Position numbers and translations under genes: made by a program. From Paraglaciecola marina (lineage in GTDB: Bacteria; Pseudomonadota; Gammaproteobacteria; Enterobacterales; Alteromonadaceae): 64,000 bases of DNA. The stretch is from positions 62,001 to 126,000 of the forward strand of contig NZ_SAIS01000004.1 in NCBI RefSeq assembly GCF_004360155.1, given 5' to 3'. Shown here piece after piece: positions 1 to 10,428 of this stretch; the first letter of the stretch is position 1; each line of letters begins with the position of its first letter. Under the pieces are notes generated by a model. It was given only the letters and a program-made list of their open reading frames with translations. It was not told the DNA's origin and did not search any database.

Positions 1-84
1 GGCTCAATTTCTGGACAGCTTATTCAACATACATTAAAGGAAATTGAACACGACGCTGAACTCGAAATTAATCAGAAAAATTAA
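1..84 (+). CDS. C-terminal tail of an unidentified protein (partial)
   Basis: Frame 1 is open from the first base and ends with TAA at 82-84, giving the last 27 residues of a protein that begins outside the window. The tail is charged and probably helical (…KEIEHDAELEINQKN). It is too short to assign to a family. It lies upstream of hemE on the same strand, but a 237-base gap separates the two. Confidence 0.4.
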   Translation, partial: GSISGQLIQHTLKEIEHDAELEINQKN

Positions 85-221
85 TTAACTATGCCTACCT
101 AAATTATCTAGTGTGGGTTGGTTAAAGCTCGAAATATTTTTATATCTCAATTTTCATATGACGTTTTTGAACAGGTACTTCCCTTTAAAATCAGTTAATC
201 TTTGTAAATATTTCAAAAACT

Positions 222-249
222 TTGTCAAAATTACTCAGCTTTATATTCT
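222..249 (+). promoter_or_regulatory. possible sigma-70 promoter of hemE
   Basis: A -35-like TTGTCA at 222-227 and a -10-like TATTCT at 244-249 are separated by 16 bases, about 70 bases before the hemE start. The surrounding 85-321 stretch is AT-rich and shows no convincing small gene. Many similar matches would occur by chance in such DNA, so this is only a candidate. Confidence 0.28.
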
Positions 250-321
250 GAAAGTCGTTACAATACAGCCGTTTTTTTAAGCCACACCGCTATAATCAAT
301 AATTTCTATCTGAGGTAACCT

Positions 322-1386
322 ATGCAAGAACTGCAAAACGATCGATATTTACGTGCATTATTGCGCCAACCTGTTGATTTCACTCCCGTATGGATGATGC
401 GCCAGGCTGGTCGATATTTACCTGAATATAAAGCGACTAGAGCACAAGCTGGCGATTTTATGTCCTTGTGTAAAAATGCAGAGCTTGCATGTGAAGTTAC
501 ATTACAGCCGTTACGCCGATTTGAGTTAGATGCTGCGATTTTATTCTCAGATATTCTTACCATTCCAGATGCAATGGGTTTAGGTTTGTATTTCGAAACC
601 GGTGAAGGTCCTAAATTTGAACGCCCATTAACTTGTATGGCCGACATACAAAAACTGCCTAACCCAGATCCAGAAGTTGAATTAGGTTATGTTATGAATG
701 CGGTACGCACCATTCGTAAAAACCTTCAGGGCCAAGTACCTCTTATTGGTTTTTCTGGCAGCCCTTGGACTTTAGCTACTTATATGATTGAAGGAGGCTC
801 AAGCAAAGCCTTTACTAAAGTCAAAAAAATGGCATTTAGTGATCCTCAAGCGCTTCACTTATTATTAGATAAATTAGCTGACTCGGTTATTTTATATTTA
901 AACGCGCAAATTAAAGCTGGTGCTCAATCTGTTATGGTATTCGACACATGGGGTGGCGTGTTGTCTGGGCGTGATTACAAAGAGTTTTCATTGCAATATA
1001 TGCATAAAATTGTAGATGGGTTAATTCGCGAAAACGATGGTAGACGAGTACCTGTTACTCTATTTACAAAAAACGCAGGCCTGTGGCTGGAGTCTATTGC
1101 CGATACAGGCTGTGATGCAGTTGGATTAGACTGGACCGTTGATATGGCTGATGCTAAAAAACGAATAGGCGATAAAGTCGCCCTGCAAGGCAATATGGAC
1201 CCATCAATGTTGTATGCACCAGCAGAACGAATTGAAACAGAAGTACAAACAATACTAGAAGGCTTTGGAAAAGGTAATGGTCATGTATTTAATCTAGGCC
1301 ACGGCATTCATTTAGATGTTCCACCAGAAAATGCCAAAATATTTATTGATGCGGTTCACAAATACAGTAAACCTTACCATCAGTAA
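322..1386 (+). CDS. hemE: uroporphyrinogen decarboxylase HemE
   Basis: HemE decarboxylates the four acetate side chains of uroporphyrinogen III to give coproporphyrinogen III in cytoplasmic heme synthesis. The 354 residues match the usual full length. The N-terminal substrate-binding motif [10 protein letters not shown] is at about residues 27-36, followed by the [12 protein letters not shown] segment with the expected aspartate. A GAGGTAA ribosome site sits just before the ATG. The stop codon directly abuts the stop of the convergent phosphatase gene, with no room for a dedicated terminator between them. Confidence 0.97.
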   Translation: MQELQNDRYLRALLRQPVDFTPVWMMRQAGRYLPEYKATRAQAGDFMSLCKNAELACEVTLQPLRRFELDAAILFSDILTIPDAMGLGLYFETGEGPKFERPLTCMADIQKLPNPDPEVELGYVMNAVRTIRKNLQGQVPLIGFSGSPWTLATYMIEGGSSKAFTKVKKMAFSDPQALHLLLDKLADSVILYLNAQIKAGAQSVMVFDTWGGVLSGRDYKEFSLQYMHKIVDGLIRENDGRRVPVTLFTKNAGLWLESIADTGCDAVGLDWTVDMADAKKRIGDKVALQGNMDPSMLYAPAERIETEVQTILEGFGKGNGHVFNLGHGIHLDVPPENAKIFIDAVHKYSKPYHQ

Positions 1387-3297
1387 TTAGTCTCCTTTCT
1401 TAAAAGTCACTACCTTACCCGAGGCGCACAATTGTTGCGCCTCAACCTTTGAACAATCCCCATCCACTTTTAACAAGCCAATACCTGAACCGTTTAACAA
1501 GGTTCGCATTTGATGGTTATCTGGCCTGCGGTGTTTAACCAACATATTTCGCCTTTGGGTAAACCAGTTTAACGGTGAATATTTACTGTACAACACCCTA
1601 TTTAAACGGTCGAACCATTGCAATAAGCTATTTGGAAACTGGTTTTTAATGCCACTACTGGTTATTTGAGTGATGTTGGGAGAATTGTGCCTAAACCTTA
1701 GAGTTATGTCATATACAAAAGAATAATGAACATCCCCAGACAAAATCACAAAGTTAGGGGGTGTTTTTCGATTCCTAAAGATATTCAGGATGACACTAGC
1801 CGTGCCCTTATGAGCCATCCAATTCTCAGCATCAACGGTCAGTGCTTTTCCAAAAAACGTAAACACTTTTTGAATTGTTTCAATTAACTTTACACCAAAA
1901 ACAGGAGCCGCAGAAATCATAATAACGGCTTCTTGACCTATTAACTCTTGCTGTAATTCACTTAAAGCTTCCCAGTCCATCAAACCAGATGGCTTATTCT
2001 TATTTGACTCAGAACGCCAACGCTGGGTTCGGGTATCCAGCACCAAAATTTTTGGAGAGGTATCCAAATGATAATGCCAATGCTCCCAACCTAAAACTTG
2101 GTCTACTAATTTATCGTGTTCAACTATCCCCGTCTTACTAAAATGCTCTCTACAGTTCTGATATAACCCAGCTAAACCTTGAGGATTATTCCCCCATCCT
2201 TGGCATAGCCAATAACCTATTAATGCATTACCTACTATCCGTTTTGCAAACTGATTACCGTAAACCGCCTCTTCCCAGCCTCGGGTTAAATTCCAATCAT
2301 CGGTAATATCATGATCATCAAACACCATATAAACAGGAACATGAGCCAGTGCTCGCCTAACTCTTGATAAGCCTCTCGAAAACTGGTCGATTGCAACCTT
2401 CTCTTTGGCAAAGGTTGCGCGAAAAGGAATAGGTATATCTTTGTCATCAATATTAACCAAGCGCCACATCTCAGGTGACCAAGTCAAAATGTACATAGCC
2501 ATGACTTCAGCAAACGAAATAAGATGATTGTTAGCATTAACAGAAGTGAATATAGGTTTCTTTTTAGCGCCAAAAAACTTTTTTTGAGTGTTCTCTGCAA
2601 TTGGATCATCGGGTAATAATTTAGGTCTTTGGTAGTAGCAATCTGGGTGCTCAAAGACATCTAGGCTGTTTTCGATTACCGCACCTGACAGGGCTTCATT
2701 AAACAAACCAAGATGACCAATGGTTTGCTTAATAGCCACTAACATGGGGCCAGCTACATCATCTGTATATACTTGATCTCCCGATAACATTAATAAGTCA
2801 GGGCTACACTGAGCATCTTCAAGCGCCGCTTCTAGCTGTGAATCAACTACCAACAAACCATCACCACTGTCATGGTGAGGCTTGCGGCAAGAACCATGTA
2901 AAATCTGGCGGACAGCTTGTTTAAACACAAAACTGGGCAGGGTTTGCCCTTGATAAAGTAAATCTGGTAATAGCTCTGATATTGTTAACGGCAGCTCATT
3001 CTCATTGCATAATTTAATATCATAGTAAATTCTGGTACCGCACTTCACGTCAACATTTACAGGTATTGTCAATAAGTTTACAAAAGCATGTTCTCCTACC
3101 TGTACCTGTGAGAATAATTCAGGTGTACTAGCAGCCCCATCAAACAGCACTTCTTGATTAATTAGATTATGTAACAGCACCTCAAACTCATAAGGTTTGG
3201 AGGTCATTAACCAAAAGTTAACTTGCTTTGTATGTACCTGCCTAACAATAGGCCCGGCTAAAACTTCCGGTAAAGGCTGAAAAGTAGACTGACTCAA
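1387..3297 (-). CDS. PhoD-like metallophosphatase
   Basis: This 636-residue protein belongs to the alkaline phosphatase D-like metallophosphatases, which use a dinuclear metal site to cleave phosphoesters. Metal-binding blocks are visible in order: LSGDQVYTDD near residue 170, FDDHDITDDWN near 330 and LSGDVHYSF near 515. Unlike secreted PhoD it has no signal peptide or Tat motif, so it is probably cytoplasmic, and its substrate cannot be told from sequence. It lies 18 bases downstream of an S1/P1 nuclease gene on the same strand and is probably the last gene of that transcript. Confidence 0.85.
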   Translation of the reverse strand: MSQSTFQPLPEVLAGPIVRQVHTKQVNFWLMTSKPYEFEVLLHNLINQEVLFDGAASTPELFSQVQVGEHAFVNLLTIPVNVDVKCGTRIYYDIKLCNENELPLTISELLPDLLYQGQTLPSFVFKQAVRQILHGSCRKPHHDSGDGLLVVDSQLEAALEDAQCSPDLLMLSGDQVYTDDVAGPMLVAIKQTIGHLGLFNEALSGAVIENSLDVFEHPDCYYQRPKLLPDDPIAENTQKKFFGAKKKPIFTSVNANNHLISFAEVMAMYILTWSPEMWRLVNIDDKDIPIPFRATFAKEKVAIDQFSRGLSRVRRALAHVPVYMVFDDHDITDDWNLTRGWEEAVYGNQFAKRIVGNALIGYWLCQGWGNNPQGLAGLYQNCREHFSKTGIVEHDKLVDQVLGWEHWHYHLDTSPKILVLDTRTQRWRSESNKNKPSGLMDWEALSELQQELIGQEAVIMISAAPVFGVKLIETIQKVFTFFGKALTVDAENWMAHKGTASVILNIFRNRKTPPNFVILSGDVHYSFVYDITLRFRHNSPNITQITSSGIKNQFPNSLLQWFDRLNRVLYSKYSPLNWFTQRRNMLVKHRRPDNHQMRTLLNGSGIGLLKVDGDCSKVEAQQLCASGKVVTFKKGD

Positions 3298-3315
3298 CTA
3301 AGCTGCACCCCAATC

Positions 3316-4092
3316 CTACTTAAACAACTCATTTAAATAAGCCGCTATTCTCACGCCGCCCATTTGCAAACGTTTTTTAACAATAGGTAAGTTCTGATAT
3401 TGGTAGTCCCATGAGATTTCATCTGAATCAGGGTAAAGTTTAGCCCGTAGCTTAGCACTTTCAGCAATCCAAATATGTGGATCTACACCCATCCACTGCT
3501 GTGCTTGTTGCTTGCTGATCTTAGCAAGTAATATCGCACTCCATTCTGTGTATGAAAGTTGTTGACTATCAATTAGCCCTGAGTCCCATACTCTATGTAG
3601 GTTTGAGTCCTGCCAAAAAAACTTAAGCTTTACGTCGTTACCGCCTCTGTCGGTGCCATTTCCAGCATGAAATGGTTGATGTAAATCACCAATAATATGG
3701 ATAATAAAACGTAATGCTAATTGCTTTTGCTCGATGTTGGTTTTGTCGTTTTTAAGCTGCATTGTAAAAGCTTGCAAAGCACTAAAACCGTCACCTTGTT
3801 CCGGCGCGCCTACATCGCCATAGGCTTTGCCATCTGGGATAGTTACATAATGGTAGGGACCTGCTATTTTTTTCCAAAACTCGCTAGGGTTAGAACGCAT
3901 TTCATCGGGCCAAGTAGAGGCTTCAGCTAAGGTTTCATTTGGTAATATTTTTGCTATAGCTAATTTTGCTTCGGCAGTTAAGTAATTTTCAGCAATAGCG
4001 CCCGTTACCCTGTGTCCTATTTGCCCCCAAGACAATGCCTGAAAACTCATTGCAGCAACCATTACACCTAAAATTATTGGTTTCAATTTCAT
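3316..4092 (-). CDS. secreted S1/P1-type nuclease
   Basis: The 258-residue protein has a signal peptide (about residues 1-21) ending in ALS just before WGQIGH. In this zinc-dependent family the mature N-terminal tryptophan is itself a zinc ligand. Other ligand segments are visible: HYVTIPDG, HIIGDLHQPFHAGN and the D of RGGND. The family degrades single-stranded DNA and RNA to 5'-nucleotides. Export suggests a role in using external nucleic acid for phosphorus or nucleosides, which is inference. The gene sits 14 bases after mpl and 18 bases before the PhoD-like gene. Confidence 0.92.
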   Translation of the reverse strand: MKLKPIILGVMVAAMSFQALSWGQIGHRVTGAIAENYLTAEAKLAIAKILPNETLAEASTWPDEMRSNPSEFWKKIAGPYHYVTIPDGKAYGDVGAPEQGDGFSALQAFTMQLKNDKTNIEQKQLALRFIIHIIGDLHQPFHAGNGTDRGGNDVKLKFFWQDSNLHRVWDSGLIDSQQLSYTEWSAILLAKISKQQAQQWMGVDPHIWIAESAKLRAKLYPDSDEISWDYQYQNLPIVKKRLQMGGVRIAAYLNELFK

Positions 4093-4106
4093 ATTTATTT
4101 CTTCAG

Positions 4107-5504
4107 TTAATCGTTTTTAATTAATGCAAGCTGTTCTAGCAACACCTTATGGATCCCACCGAAATCACCATTACTCATCACCACAATATGGTCACCTGCT
4201 TGTACGTAAGATAAAATTGATTTAATCAATACATCCATATCTTTATACAACATGGCTGTGACATCACTCTCGGCTAATAAGTCGTCCATTGACCAAGTTA
4301 AATTGGAAGGTTCAAAAATAAAAACATGGTCCGCATTACTCCATGACTTCGCCAAGGTATCTTTATGCACCCCCATTTTCATTGTGTTAGATCTAGGCTC
4401 CAGCACAGCTAAAATACGAGCCTTTCCTACTTTTGCCCTTAATCCATTAATGGTTGTAGCAATAGCGCTAGGATGGTGAGCAAAGTCGTCATACAGAGTA
4501 ACCTCATTTACTACACCTTTTACTTCCATGCGTCGCTTAACATTTACAAACTCGGCAAGCGACTCAATAGCTATAGAGCACTGCACTCCAACATGATGAG
4601 CAGCAGCGATCGCCATAAGTGCATTATTAACATTATGTTCCCCCACCAGATCCCATGTTACGATTCCTTGCTTCTCCCCTTTGAACATGACCTCAAATTT
4701 ACTACCATCAGCAATCAAGTTATTAGCTTGCCAATCTGTCCCTGTAAATTGAACCGGTGTCCAGCAGCCCATATCTAATACTCTCAAAAGATCTTTATCT
4801 GACTTAGGCGATAGCACGAGTCCATTATTAGGCACCATACGAAGTAAATGATGAAACTGCTTTTGAATAGCGCCTAAATCCTCAAAAATATCTGCATGGT
4901 CAAACTCAAGGTTATTCATGATCAAAGTACGAGGACGATAATGGACGAACTTAGAGCGCTTATCAAAAAAGGCACTATCATATTCGTCGGCTTCAATAAC
5001 AAAAAACGGGTGTTTACCTAATCGCGCTGACACATCAAAATTTTGTGGTATACCGCCAATTAAAAATCCCGGTGCTAACCCCGCATATTCTAATATCCAC
5101 GCCAAAATACTTGAGGTAGTCGTTTTTCCGTGGGTCCCAGATACAGCCAGTACCCAGCGATCTTTTAAAACATTTTCTAATAGCCATTGAGGGCCGCTTA
5201 TATAAGGCAAGTTTCTGTCTAATACGTATTCTACGGCTTTGTTACCACGGGACAGAGCATTACCAATAATGACAAAGTCTGGCTCACCGTATTGAGTCTC
5301 TGAACCGTCACTTGAATCTAATGCAACTTTAAATTGGCTTGGATCCCAGCCTTCAAATAACTCAATACCAAGAGACTCTAGTTGCGTGCTCATAGGAGGG
5401 TAAACATTTGCATCTGCACCTGTCACTTTATGTCCCATTGACTTCGCTAATGCAGCGATGCCTCCCATAAAAGTACCGCAAATGCCAAGAATGTGTATAT
5501 GCAT
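4107..5504 (-). CDS. mpl: UDP-MurNAc:L-Ala-gamma-D-Glu-meso-Dap ligase Mpl
   Basis: Mpl reattaches the recycled murein tripeptide to UDP-MurNAc in the cytoplasm, feeding recycled cell wall back into peptidoglycan synthesis. The 465 residues have the Mur-ligase layout: an N-terminal Rossmann-like region starting HIHILGICGTFMGG, the ATP loop SGTHGKTTT near residue 125, and the conserved EADEYDSAFFDKRSKF and NLEFDHADIF segments. Length fits the family. It is first in a leftward run with the nuclease and the phosphatase and diverges from fbp across a 237-base gap. Confidence 0.95.
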   Translation of the reverse strand: MHIHILGICGTFMGGIAALAKSMGHKVTGADANVYPPMSTQLESLGIELFEGWDPSQFKVALDSSDGSETQYGEPDFVIIGNALSRGNKAVEYVLDRNLPYISGPQWLLENVLKDRWVLAVSGTHGKTTTSSILAWILEYAGLAPGFLIGGIPQNFDVSARLGKHPFFVIEADEYDSAFFDKRSKFVHYRPRTLIMNNLEFDHADIFEDLGAIQKQFHHLLRMVPNNGLVLSPKSDKDLLRVLDMGCWTPVQFTGTDWQANNLIADGSKFEVMFKGEKQGIVTWDLVGEHNVNNALMAIAAAHHVGVQCSIAIESLAEFVNVKRRMEVKGVVNEVTLYDDFAHHPSAIATTINGLRAKVGKARILAVLEPRSNTMKMGVHKDTLAKSWSNADHVFIFEPSNLTWSMDDLLAESDVTAMLYKDMDVLIKSILSYVQAGDHIVVMSNGDFGGIHKVLLEQLALIKND

Positions 5505-5741
5505 AGTTCGTCGTTCAATATAATCAATATTCTTAGGTTACCAGAACAGTAAAGGTGAACCCAATCTTGAATGTAAAAATATGTGCCATTTTCAGCTGAC
5601 TTAACATTCGGTTATAAAGAATACGTTTCGGTTGCTGAGTTTCTTGCTTTTTGAAGGTACAATCTGTGAAACTGGTGGCAAAAATAATAAAAAATAAACT
5701 TGTCACCAACTCTGTTCCTACAACACAAGGCGTAAAAAAGC

Positions 5742-6713
5742 ATGAAAAGACTTAACTCGCAACTACAAGAAGACGGTGCTCCAATGGAGCTAATCCTGCT
5801 ATTGAGAACTATTTTAGCGGGATGTAAAGAAATATCCTTTAGGGTCAGTCAGGGAGCATTAGCAGGTGTGTTAGGTTCTACCTTAAGTGAAAACGTACAA
5901 GGTGAAACGCAGAAAAAGTTAGATGTAATTTCAAACCAAATATTGAAAGACATCCTAAGTGAATCAGGCTATGTAAAAGCAATTTCCTCAGAAGAAGAAG
6001 ATGACGTTGTAGCTTGTAACCCAGATGGTAAATACTTAGTTAGCTTTGACCCTCTTGATGGCTCTTCAAATACAGACATTAATAGCTTGATAGGGACAAT
6101 TTTCTCTATCACTCACGCTCCACAATGGATGGATGCCGATGATCCATCTGCATTTTTACAACCAGGTACACAAAGTGTTGCTGCAGGTTACGTTTTATAT
6201 GGCCCATCAGCCATGCTTGCACTTACTACAGGTAAGGGCACACATTTGTATACACTAGATAAGACCCATGGTGGTTTCCTACTGACGACTCCCAATATAC
6301 AAATTTCAGAAGAGACCTCTGAATATTCAATCAATGCATCTAATCAGCGTCACTGGGAAGCTCCAATACAAGAATATGTAAGCGATCTAATTGCAGGAAC
6401 CGAAGGCCCTCGCAAAAAAGACTTCAATATGCGTTGGGTAGCGGCAATGGTAGGTGATATTCATAGAGTATTATCTCGTGGGGGAATTTTCATGTATCCC
6501 TACGACAAACGTGACCCAAGTAAGCCTGGAAAATTACGTTTATTATATGAAGCAAACCCAATGGCATTTTTGGTAGAACAAGCTGGGGGCTTAGCAGATA
6601 CAGGAGCTGGCCGTATAATGGAAGTCATGCCAACAGAAATCCATCAACGTGTACCAGTTTTAATTGGCTCTAAAGAAGAAGTAGAGACTTGTTTAACTTA
6701 CGTTAATAAATAG
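5742..6713 (+). CDS. fbp: class I fructose-1,6-bisphosphatase
   Basis: The enzyme hydrolyses fructose 1,6-bisphosphate to fructose 6-phosphate, the committing step of gluconeogenesis. The 323 residues match class I FBPases. The metal and phosphate motif [10 protein letters not shown] is at about residues 104-113, preceded by the acidic SSEEEDD stretch, and the substrate-binding region around [15 protein letters not shown] is present. It stands alone, divergent from mpl and convergent with a chemoreceptor gene, with a strong terminator 20 bases after its stop. Confidence 0.96.
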   Translation: MKRLNSQLQEDGAPMELILLLRTILAGCKEISFRVSQGALAGVLGSTLSENVQGETQKKLDVISNQILKDILSESGYVKAISSEEEDDVVACNPDGKYLVSFDPLDGSSNTDINSLIGTIFSITHAPQWMDADDPSAFLQPGTQSVAAGYVLYGPSAMLALTTGKGTHLYTLDKTHGGFLLTTPNIQISEETSEYSINASNQRHWEAPIQEYVSDLIAGTEGPRKKDFNMRWVAAMVGDIHRVLSRGGIFMYPYDKRDPSKPGKLRLLYEANPMAFLVEQAGGLADTGAGRIMEVMPTEIHQRVPVLIGSKEEVETCLTYVNK

Positions 6714-6732
6714 TAAACTCTACTTATTCAAA

Positions 6733-6756
6733 AAAGGTGAGCAGTCGCTCACCTTT
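6733..6756. terminator. terminator hairpin between fbp and the chemoreceptor gene
   Basis: A perfect 10-bp stem (AAAGGTGAGC / GCTCACCTTT) encloses the loop AGTC. It lies between two convergent stops, and the flanking A-rich left side and T-rich right side would suit termination in both directions. Confidence 0.75.
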
Positions 6757-6781
6757 ACTCGTTTCTTATTTTTAGGCAAAG

Positions 6782-8368
6782 CTATGATGATACTTCGGCC
6801 ATATAGCCTATTCTAAACCCTCCCCAATGTCGGCCTTTTACATATATTGGAGCCGACAGGTCATGCACCACTTCGCCAGTATCTCGCTTGTAGGTCTGCA
6901 GTAAAAAGCTTTGAGTATTTGAACCACAACGACTACCTGTATAATCGTCAAATATTCGTTTAGTACGATTAGAAACTAAATCTTTCTCATAATTTCCAGT
7001 TAAAGGTTGGCTAAACTTTTTATTGTGGGTTGGAAAATAACCATTTTTATCTACAGCACCAGCAAACACTATAAAATCATCTTTAACTAAAATGGGTTCC
7101 TGAATGTCTGGCAGACACTTATCCGTGAAGGTATCGAATTTGGTGGTAAATTTAGTTGGATTTGTATCAGGTATTTCTGAATAAGATAAATCAAAAAGTG
7201 CGGATTCGGTAATCTCATTATTAGCAATTGCTTGTTCAAACACTCGCCCAATTTTTAACGCAGTTTGCTCTGCAATTTCTTGTACATAAGTGTTCCTGTT
7301 CTCAAAATCAAATACGCTAAGTACTCTAAAAATATTTTCAGTATGATGGCTTAAACCTAATACCTTATTAGAAACATCTGAAAAATCTTGCTGAAACGCT
7401 TGAGAAGTTTGAAGCAGTTGCTTCATGGTATCGGTTATTCCCTGATTTGTTTGTTTTTGCCCATCCACTGTGATTTTTACAGTTTTCATAGCATCGCTCG
7501 CTTCACTGGTTGACAAAGTGCTTGCCTCAATCGACTCAGAAACATCCTCTATCACCTTTGACATACTCTGGCCTTCACTATAAACCAAATCAATAGTTTT
7601 GGCGGATTCAGAGGTGCCTGAGGTTATTTCAGACAATACATTTTCAATGCCACTTATTGCTTCTGAGGTTCGCTTAGCTAGCACTCTAACCTCATCAGCC
7701 ACTACTGCAAAGCCTCGTCCTTGCTCCCCAGCTCTGGCGGCTTCTATAGCTGCATTTAGAGCCAACAAATTAGTTTGATCAGCTAATTGGTTTACGGTTG
7801 TAATGATATTTCCAATTGATGCAGCTTGAGCTAGTAAGCCATTAAGTAAGGTTTTTGATAAAGAAATTTGCTCGTTCAAAGATGACTGTTTAGGTATTAA
7901 ATCTCTTAGCATGGCATTACTATTTGAGGCCATATCATCTGAAACACCAATCTTCGCCATAGCTAAATCAGCTTGTATTATTAATGAATCATTTGCACTT
8001 TCTAGGCTTTGGATATCTTTAAGAGCTTGTTCCGTTTGAGTAACTTGTTCACCAAATAATATAGAAAGTTTATCAATAAAATGTGAGACATTGGCTCCAC
8101 CGATAGCTATTTTTCCGACAGTCGAGCCGACCAAAGCAGCCCGAGAGTGTAACTCACTTATTTCGCTTATTGCATCCTTATCTATCTCGGGTAAGTGCTG
8201 CTTTTTCGAAATAAATTTAATCGCTAAAAAACTCATAAAGGCAAGTAATAATCCAAATATAAACGCCAAAATAATACTGGAGATCCCGTAGCCTATATCT
8301 GCTCCTTGAGGACTAGCAGAAGCGCAATGATAAGGAAAAAAACAAAAAAGCAGTAGTAGGCGTTTCAT
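6782..8368 (-). CDS. methyl-accepting chemotaxis protein with C-terminal sensor region
   Basis: This 528-residue receptor carries the signature MCP hairpin ([20 protein letters not shown], about residues 200-220) for CheA/CheW coupling. Its layout is unusual. A signal-peptide-like start is followed at once by one membrane segment near residues 28-52, so almost no periplasmic domain exists. About 170 residues follow the signalling coil, ending in the [21 protein letters not shown] block found at the C-terminus of many proteobacterial receptors. Sensing is therefore probably cytoplasmic, through that C-terminal region. The ligand is unknown and no HAMP domain is evident. Confidence 0.88.
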   Translation of the reverse strand: MKRLLLLFCFFPYHCASASPQGADIGYGISSIILAFIFGLLLAFMSFLAIKFISKKQHLPEIDKDAISEISELHSRAALVGSTVGKIAIGGANVSHFIDKLSILFGEQVTQTEQALKDIQSLESANDSLIIQADLAMAKIGVSDDMASNSNAMLRDLIPKQSSLNEQISLSKTLLNGLLAQAASIGNIITTVNQLADQTNLLALNAAIEAARAGEQGRGFAVVADEVRVLAKRTSEAISGIENVLSEITSGTSESAKTIDLVYSEGQSMSKVIEDVSESIEASTLSTSEASDAMKTVKITVDGQKQTNQGITDTMKQLLQTSQAFQQDFSDVSNKVLGLSHHTENIFRVLSVFDFENRNTYVQEIAEQTALKIGRVFEQAIANNEITESALFDLSYSEIPDTNPTKFTTKFDTFTDKCLPDIQEPILVKDDFIVFAGAVDKNGYFPTHNKKFSQPLTGNYEKDLVSNRTKRIFDDYTGSRCGSNTQSFLLQTYKRDTGEVVHDLSAPIYVKGRHWGGFRIGYMAEVSS

Positions 8369-8517
8369 ACGAATTTTCCGAGAAAATATTTCCTTAAAGC
8401 ATTGGCTAACTCTTCAAGTTGGTCAATAAGACTAAGGTCGGTATTACACGCAGTACTTGGGAATAAACCCTACAAGACAATATAAGCGAATTTCCCAATA
8501 AGATATCTTTAACAAAA

Positions 8518-8546
8518 AATGCCGCTCACTCACAGTAAACGGCATT
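8518..8546 (-). terminator. rho-independent terminator of the DUF885 gene
   Basis: Read on the minus strand, a 7-bp stem AATGCCG / CGGCATT with a 15-base loop is followed by a run of T. It begins about 30 bases after the DUF885 peptidase stop, as expected for its terminator. Confidence 0.72.
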
Positions 8547-8577
8547 AGTTAGGTTACGACTAAAACTAAGGTTACTA

Positions 8578-10428
8578 TTAAATTAAGTTCTTCTGTTGCT
8601 CGATCCAATTATTGATTTTGCTTTCTAAAATATTCAGAGGTACCGGCCCATCTTTTAACACTTCATCATGGAAACCACGAATATCAAATTTATCTCCTAG
8701 ACTTTCTTTTGCCTTTGTTCGCAATTCCATAATCTTCAACTTACCAATCATATAAGCCGTTGCTTGCCCGGGCATGGCGATATAACGCTCAATGGCTTTA
8801 ACAGAGTCATTTTCAGGATTAGGGGTATTTTTAATCAAATAATCAATGGCTTGGTCGCGACTCCATTTTTTAGCATGAATTCCTGTATCTACCACTAAAC
8901 GACAGGCTCGCCATAATTCCATGGCCAAACGCCCAAAGTCTGAGTAAGGATTTTCATAAAAGCCCATATCTTTGGCTAATTCTTCAGTATATAAGCCCCA
9001 CCCCTCTGTATACGCAGTAAAGCTCACATACTTTTGAAATTCTGGAATTCCCTCTAGCTCTTGAGCAATTGAGCGCTGCATATGATGGCCAGGAATACCT
9101 TCATGATAAGCCAAGGCTTCCATTTGATAAGTGGGCATATCCTTCATGTTGTAAAGGTTTGCATAATAAGTACCCGGTCGTGAACCATCTTTAGAAGGAC
9201 TTTGATAAAAAGCCTTACCTGCTGACTTTTCTCTGAATGCTTCAACTCGTTTTACCTGCATTCGCGCTTTTGGCGTTAACCCGAAGTATTCAGGCACTTT
9301 TTCTTCCATGGTATCAATTAAGGTTTTAGCCTCTTCCATATAACGAGCACGACCTTCATCAGTCGCAGGATAATAAAACTGCTCATCGGTACGCATAAAC
9401 TCAAAAAATGCAGCTAAGTCTCCTTCAAAGCCCACTTCTTGCTTAATGGCTTTCATTGCGTTGTGAATTCGTTCAACATTTTCTAAACCAATTTGATGAA
9501 CTTGATCGGCATTTAAATCTGTCGTCGTAAACCACTCTAAACGGTTTTTATACCACGTCTCTCCATCTGGTAATCGCCATACTCCATCTCCTTCAGGAGT
9601 TAGTCTTTGTTGAATTTTTAACTCATCAATGAGCTCTCTGTACGCTGGTAAAACAGACTCTTCAATAGCCGCTCTAGCCTCGGCTATTAAACCAACGGTC
9701 TCCATATTAGTTAGCCCTAATGCATCCACTTTAGTGGTGAAATCATCCCAAATAGTTGAGTTTTCTGGTGACTCTTCGAATGGATTACCGCTAATCACAT
9801 TATGAGACGCTTGGATCATCTGATCGTAAGCCCACTTAGGCGGAAACACCCCTAACTCTTGACGTTTTTTCAGTTGCTGAATCACTTGAGTAAATAGAGG
9901 TTTTACATTATTCAACCTGGCCACATAGGCCTCAGCGTCGTCTATGCTTTTGATTCTGTGAATATTAATTAAAAAGCTAGGTACAATAGTGTGATAGGCT
10001 CTGAACTGATGCATTATGTATGTGTGGTCACGAAATTTATCATTCGCTAAACGGCGCTGAATATCAGTTATAGCGACATCAATGCTTAACTTCTCTTGCT
10101 CAGTCAATTGACTTAGATCAAATTTTTGTAAATCATCTAGACGTGCCTTTTGAATAGCAACCGTCTCATCTTGATGGGCATCGGATATATCATTCCATTT
10201 ATCGTAATCCCATTTATAACCTAAATAGCTCTGCGTTATGGGTGAACGTTTTAAATCTTGTTCAAACATATCCGCAAAGTATTGGGCTAACTTTTCAGAT
10301 TCAGTCTGTAAGACATTTTGCTCGGCTTGCACAATTGGTTTCTCTGTTTGCTCACTTGGCTGCGGAGAACACGCAGATATTGCGATAGTTAGTATACTTA
10401 AGGGAATAAATTTTAATCTAGTCATCAT
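8578..10428 (-). CDS. DUF885 family lipoprotein, probable metallopeptidase
   Basis: The 616-residue protein starts with a lipoprotein signal whose lipobox ISAC places the lipidated cysteine near residue 20, so it should be anchored in the envelope. The DUF885 core carries the zinc-like motif HEGIPGHH with a downstream TEGWGLYTEEL glutamate segment, resembling gluzincin peptidases, and the conserved PGQATAYMIGKL block near the C-terminus. Members usually sit in the periplasm or on the surface and are presumed peptidases; the substrate is unknown. The start is MMTRL; the second Met is an equally possible start. It has its own terminator. Confidence 0.87.
   Translation of the reverse strand: MMTRLKFIPLSILTIAISACSPQPSEQTEKPIVQAEQNVLQTESEKLAQYFADMFEQDLKRSPITQSYLGYKWDYDKWNDISDAHQDETVAIQKARLDDLQKFDLSQLTEQEKLSIDVAITDIQRRLANDKFRDHTYIMHQFRAYHTIVPSFLINIHRIKSIDDAEAYVARLNNVKPLFTQVIQQLKKRQELGVFPPKWAYDQMIQASHNVISGNPFEESPENSTIWDDFTTKVDALGLTNMETVGLIAEARAAIEESVLPAYRELIDELKIQQRLTPEGDGVWRLPDGETWYKNRLEWFTTTDLNADQVHQIGLENVERIHNAMKAIKQEVGFEGDLAAFFEFMRTDEQFYYPATDEGRARYMEEAKTLIDTMEEKVPEYFGLTPKARMQVKRVEAFREKSAGKAFYQSPSKDGSRPGTYYANLYNMKDMPTYQMEALAYHEGIPGHHMQRSIAQELEGIPEFQKYVSFTAYTEGWGLYTEELAKDMGFYENPYSDFGRLAMELWRACRLVVDTGIHAKKWSRDQAIDYLIKNTPNPENDSVKAIERYIAMPGQATAYMIGKLKIMELRTKAKESLGDKFDIRGFHDEVLKDGPVPLNILESKINNWIEQQKNLI

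Noticed and set aside
306-647. 113-residue open frame antisense to hemE
   Set aside because: It lies wholly opposite a full-length conserved gene and has no family-like motifs, so it is a shadow frame. The same applies to the many other short frames inside known genes.
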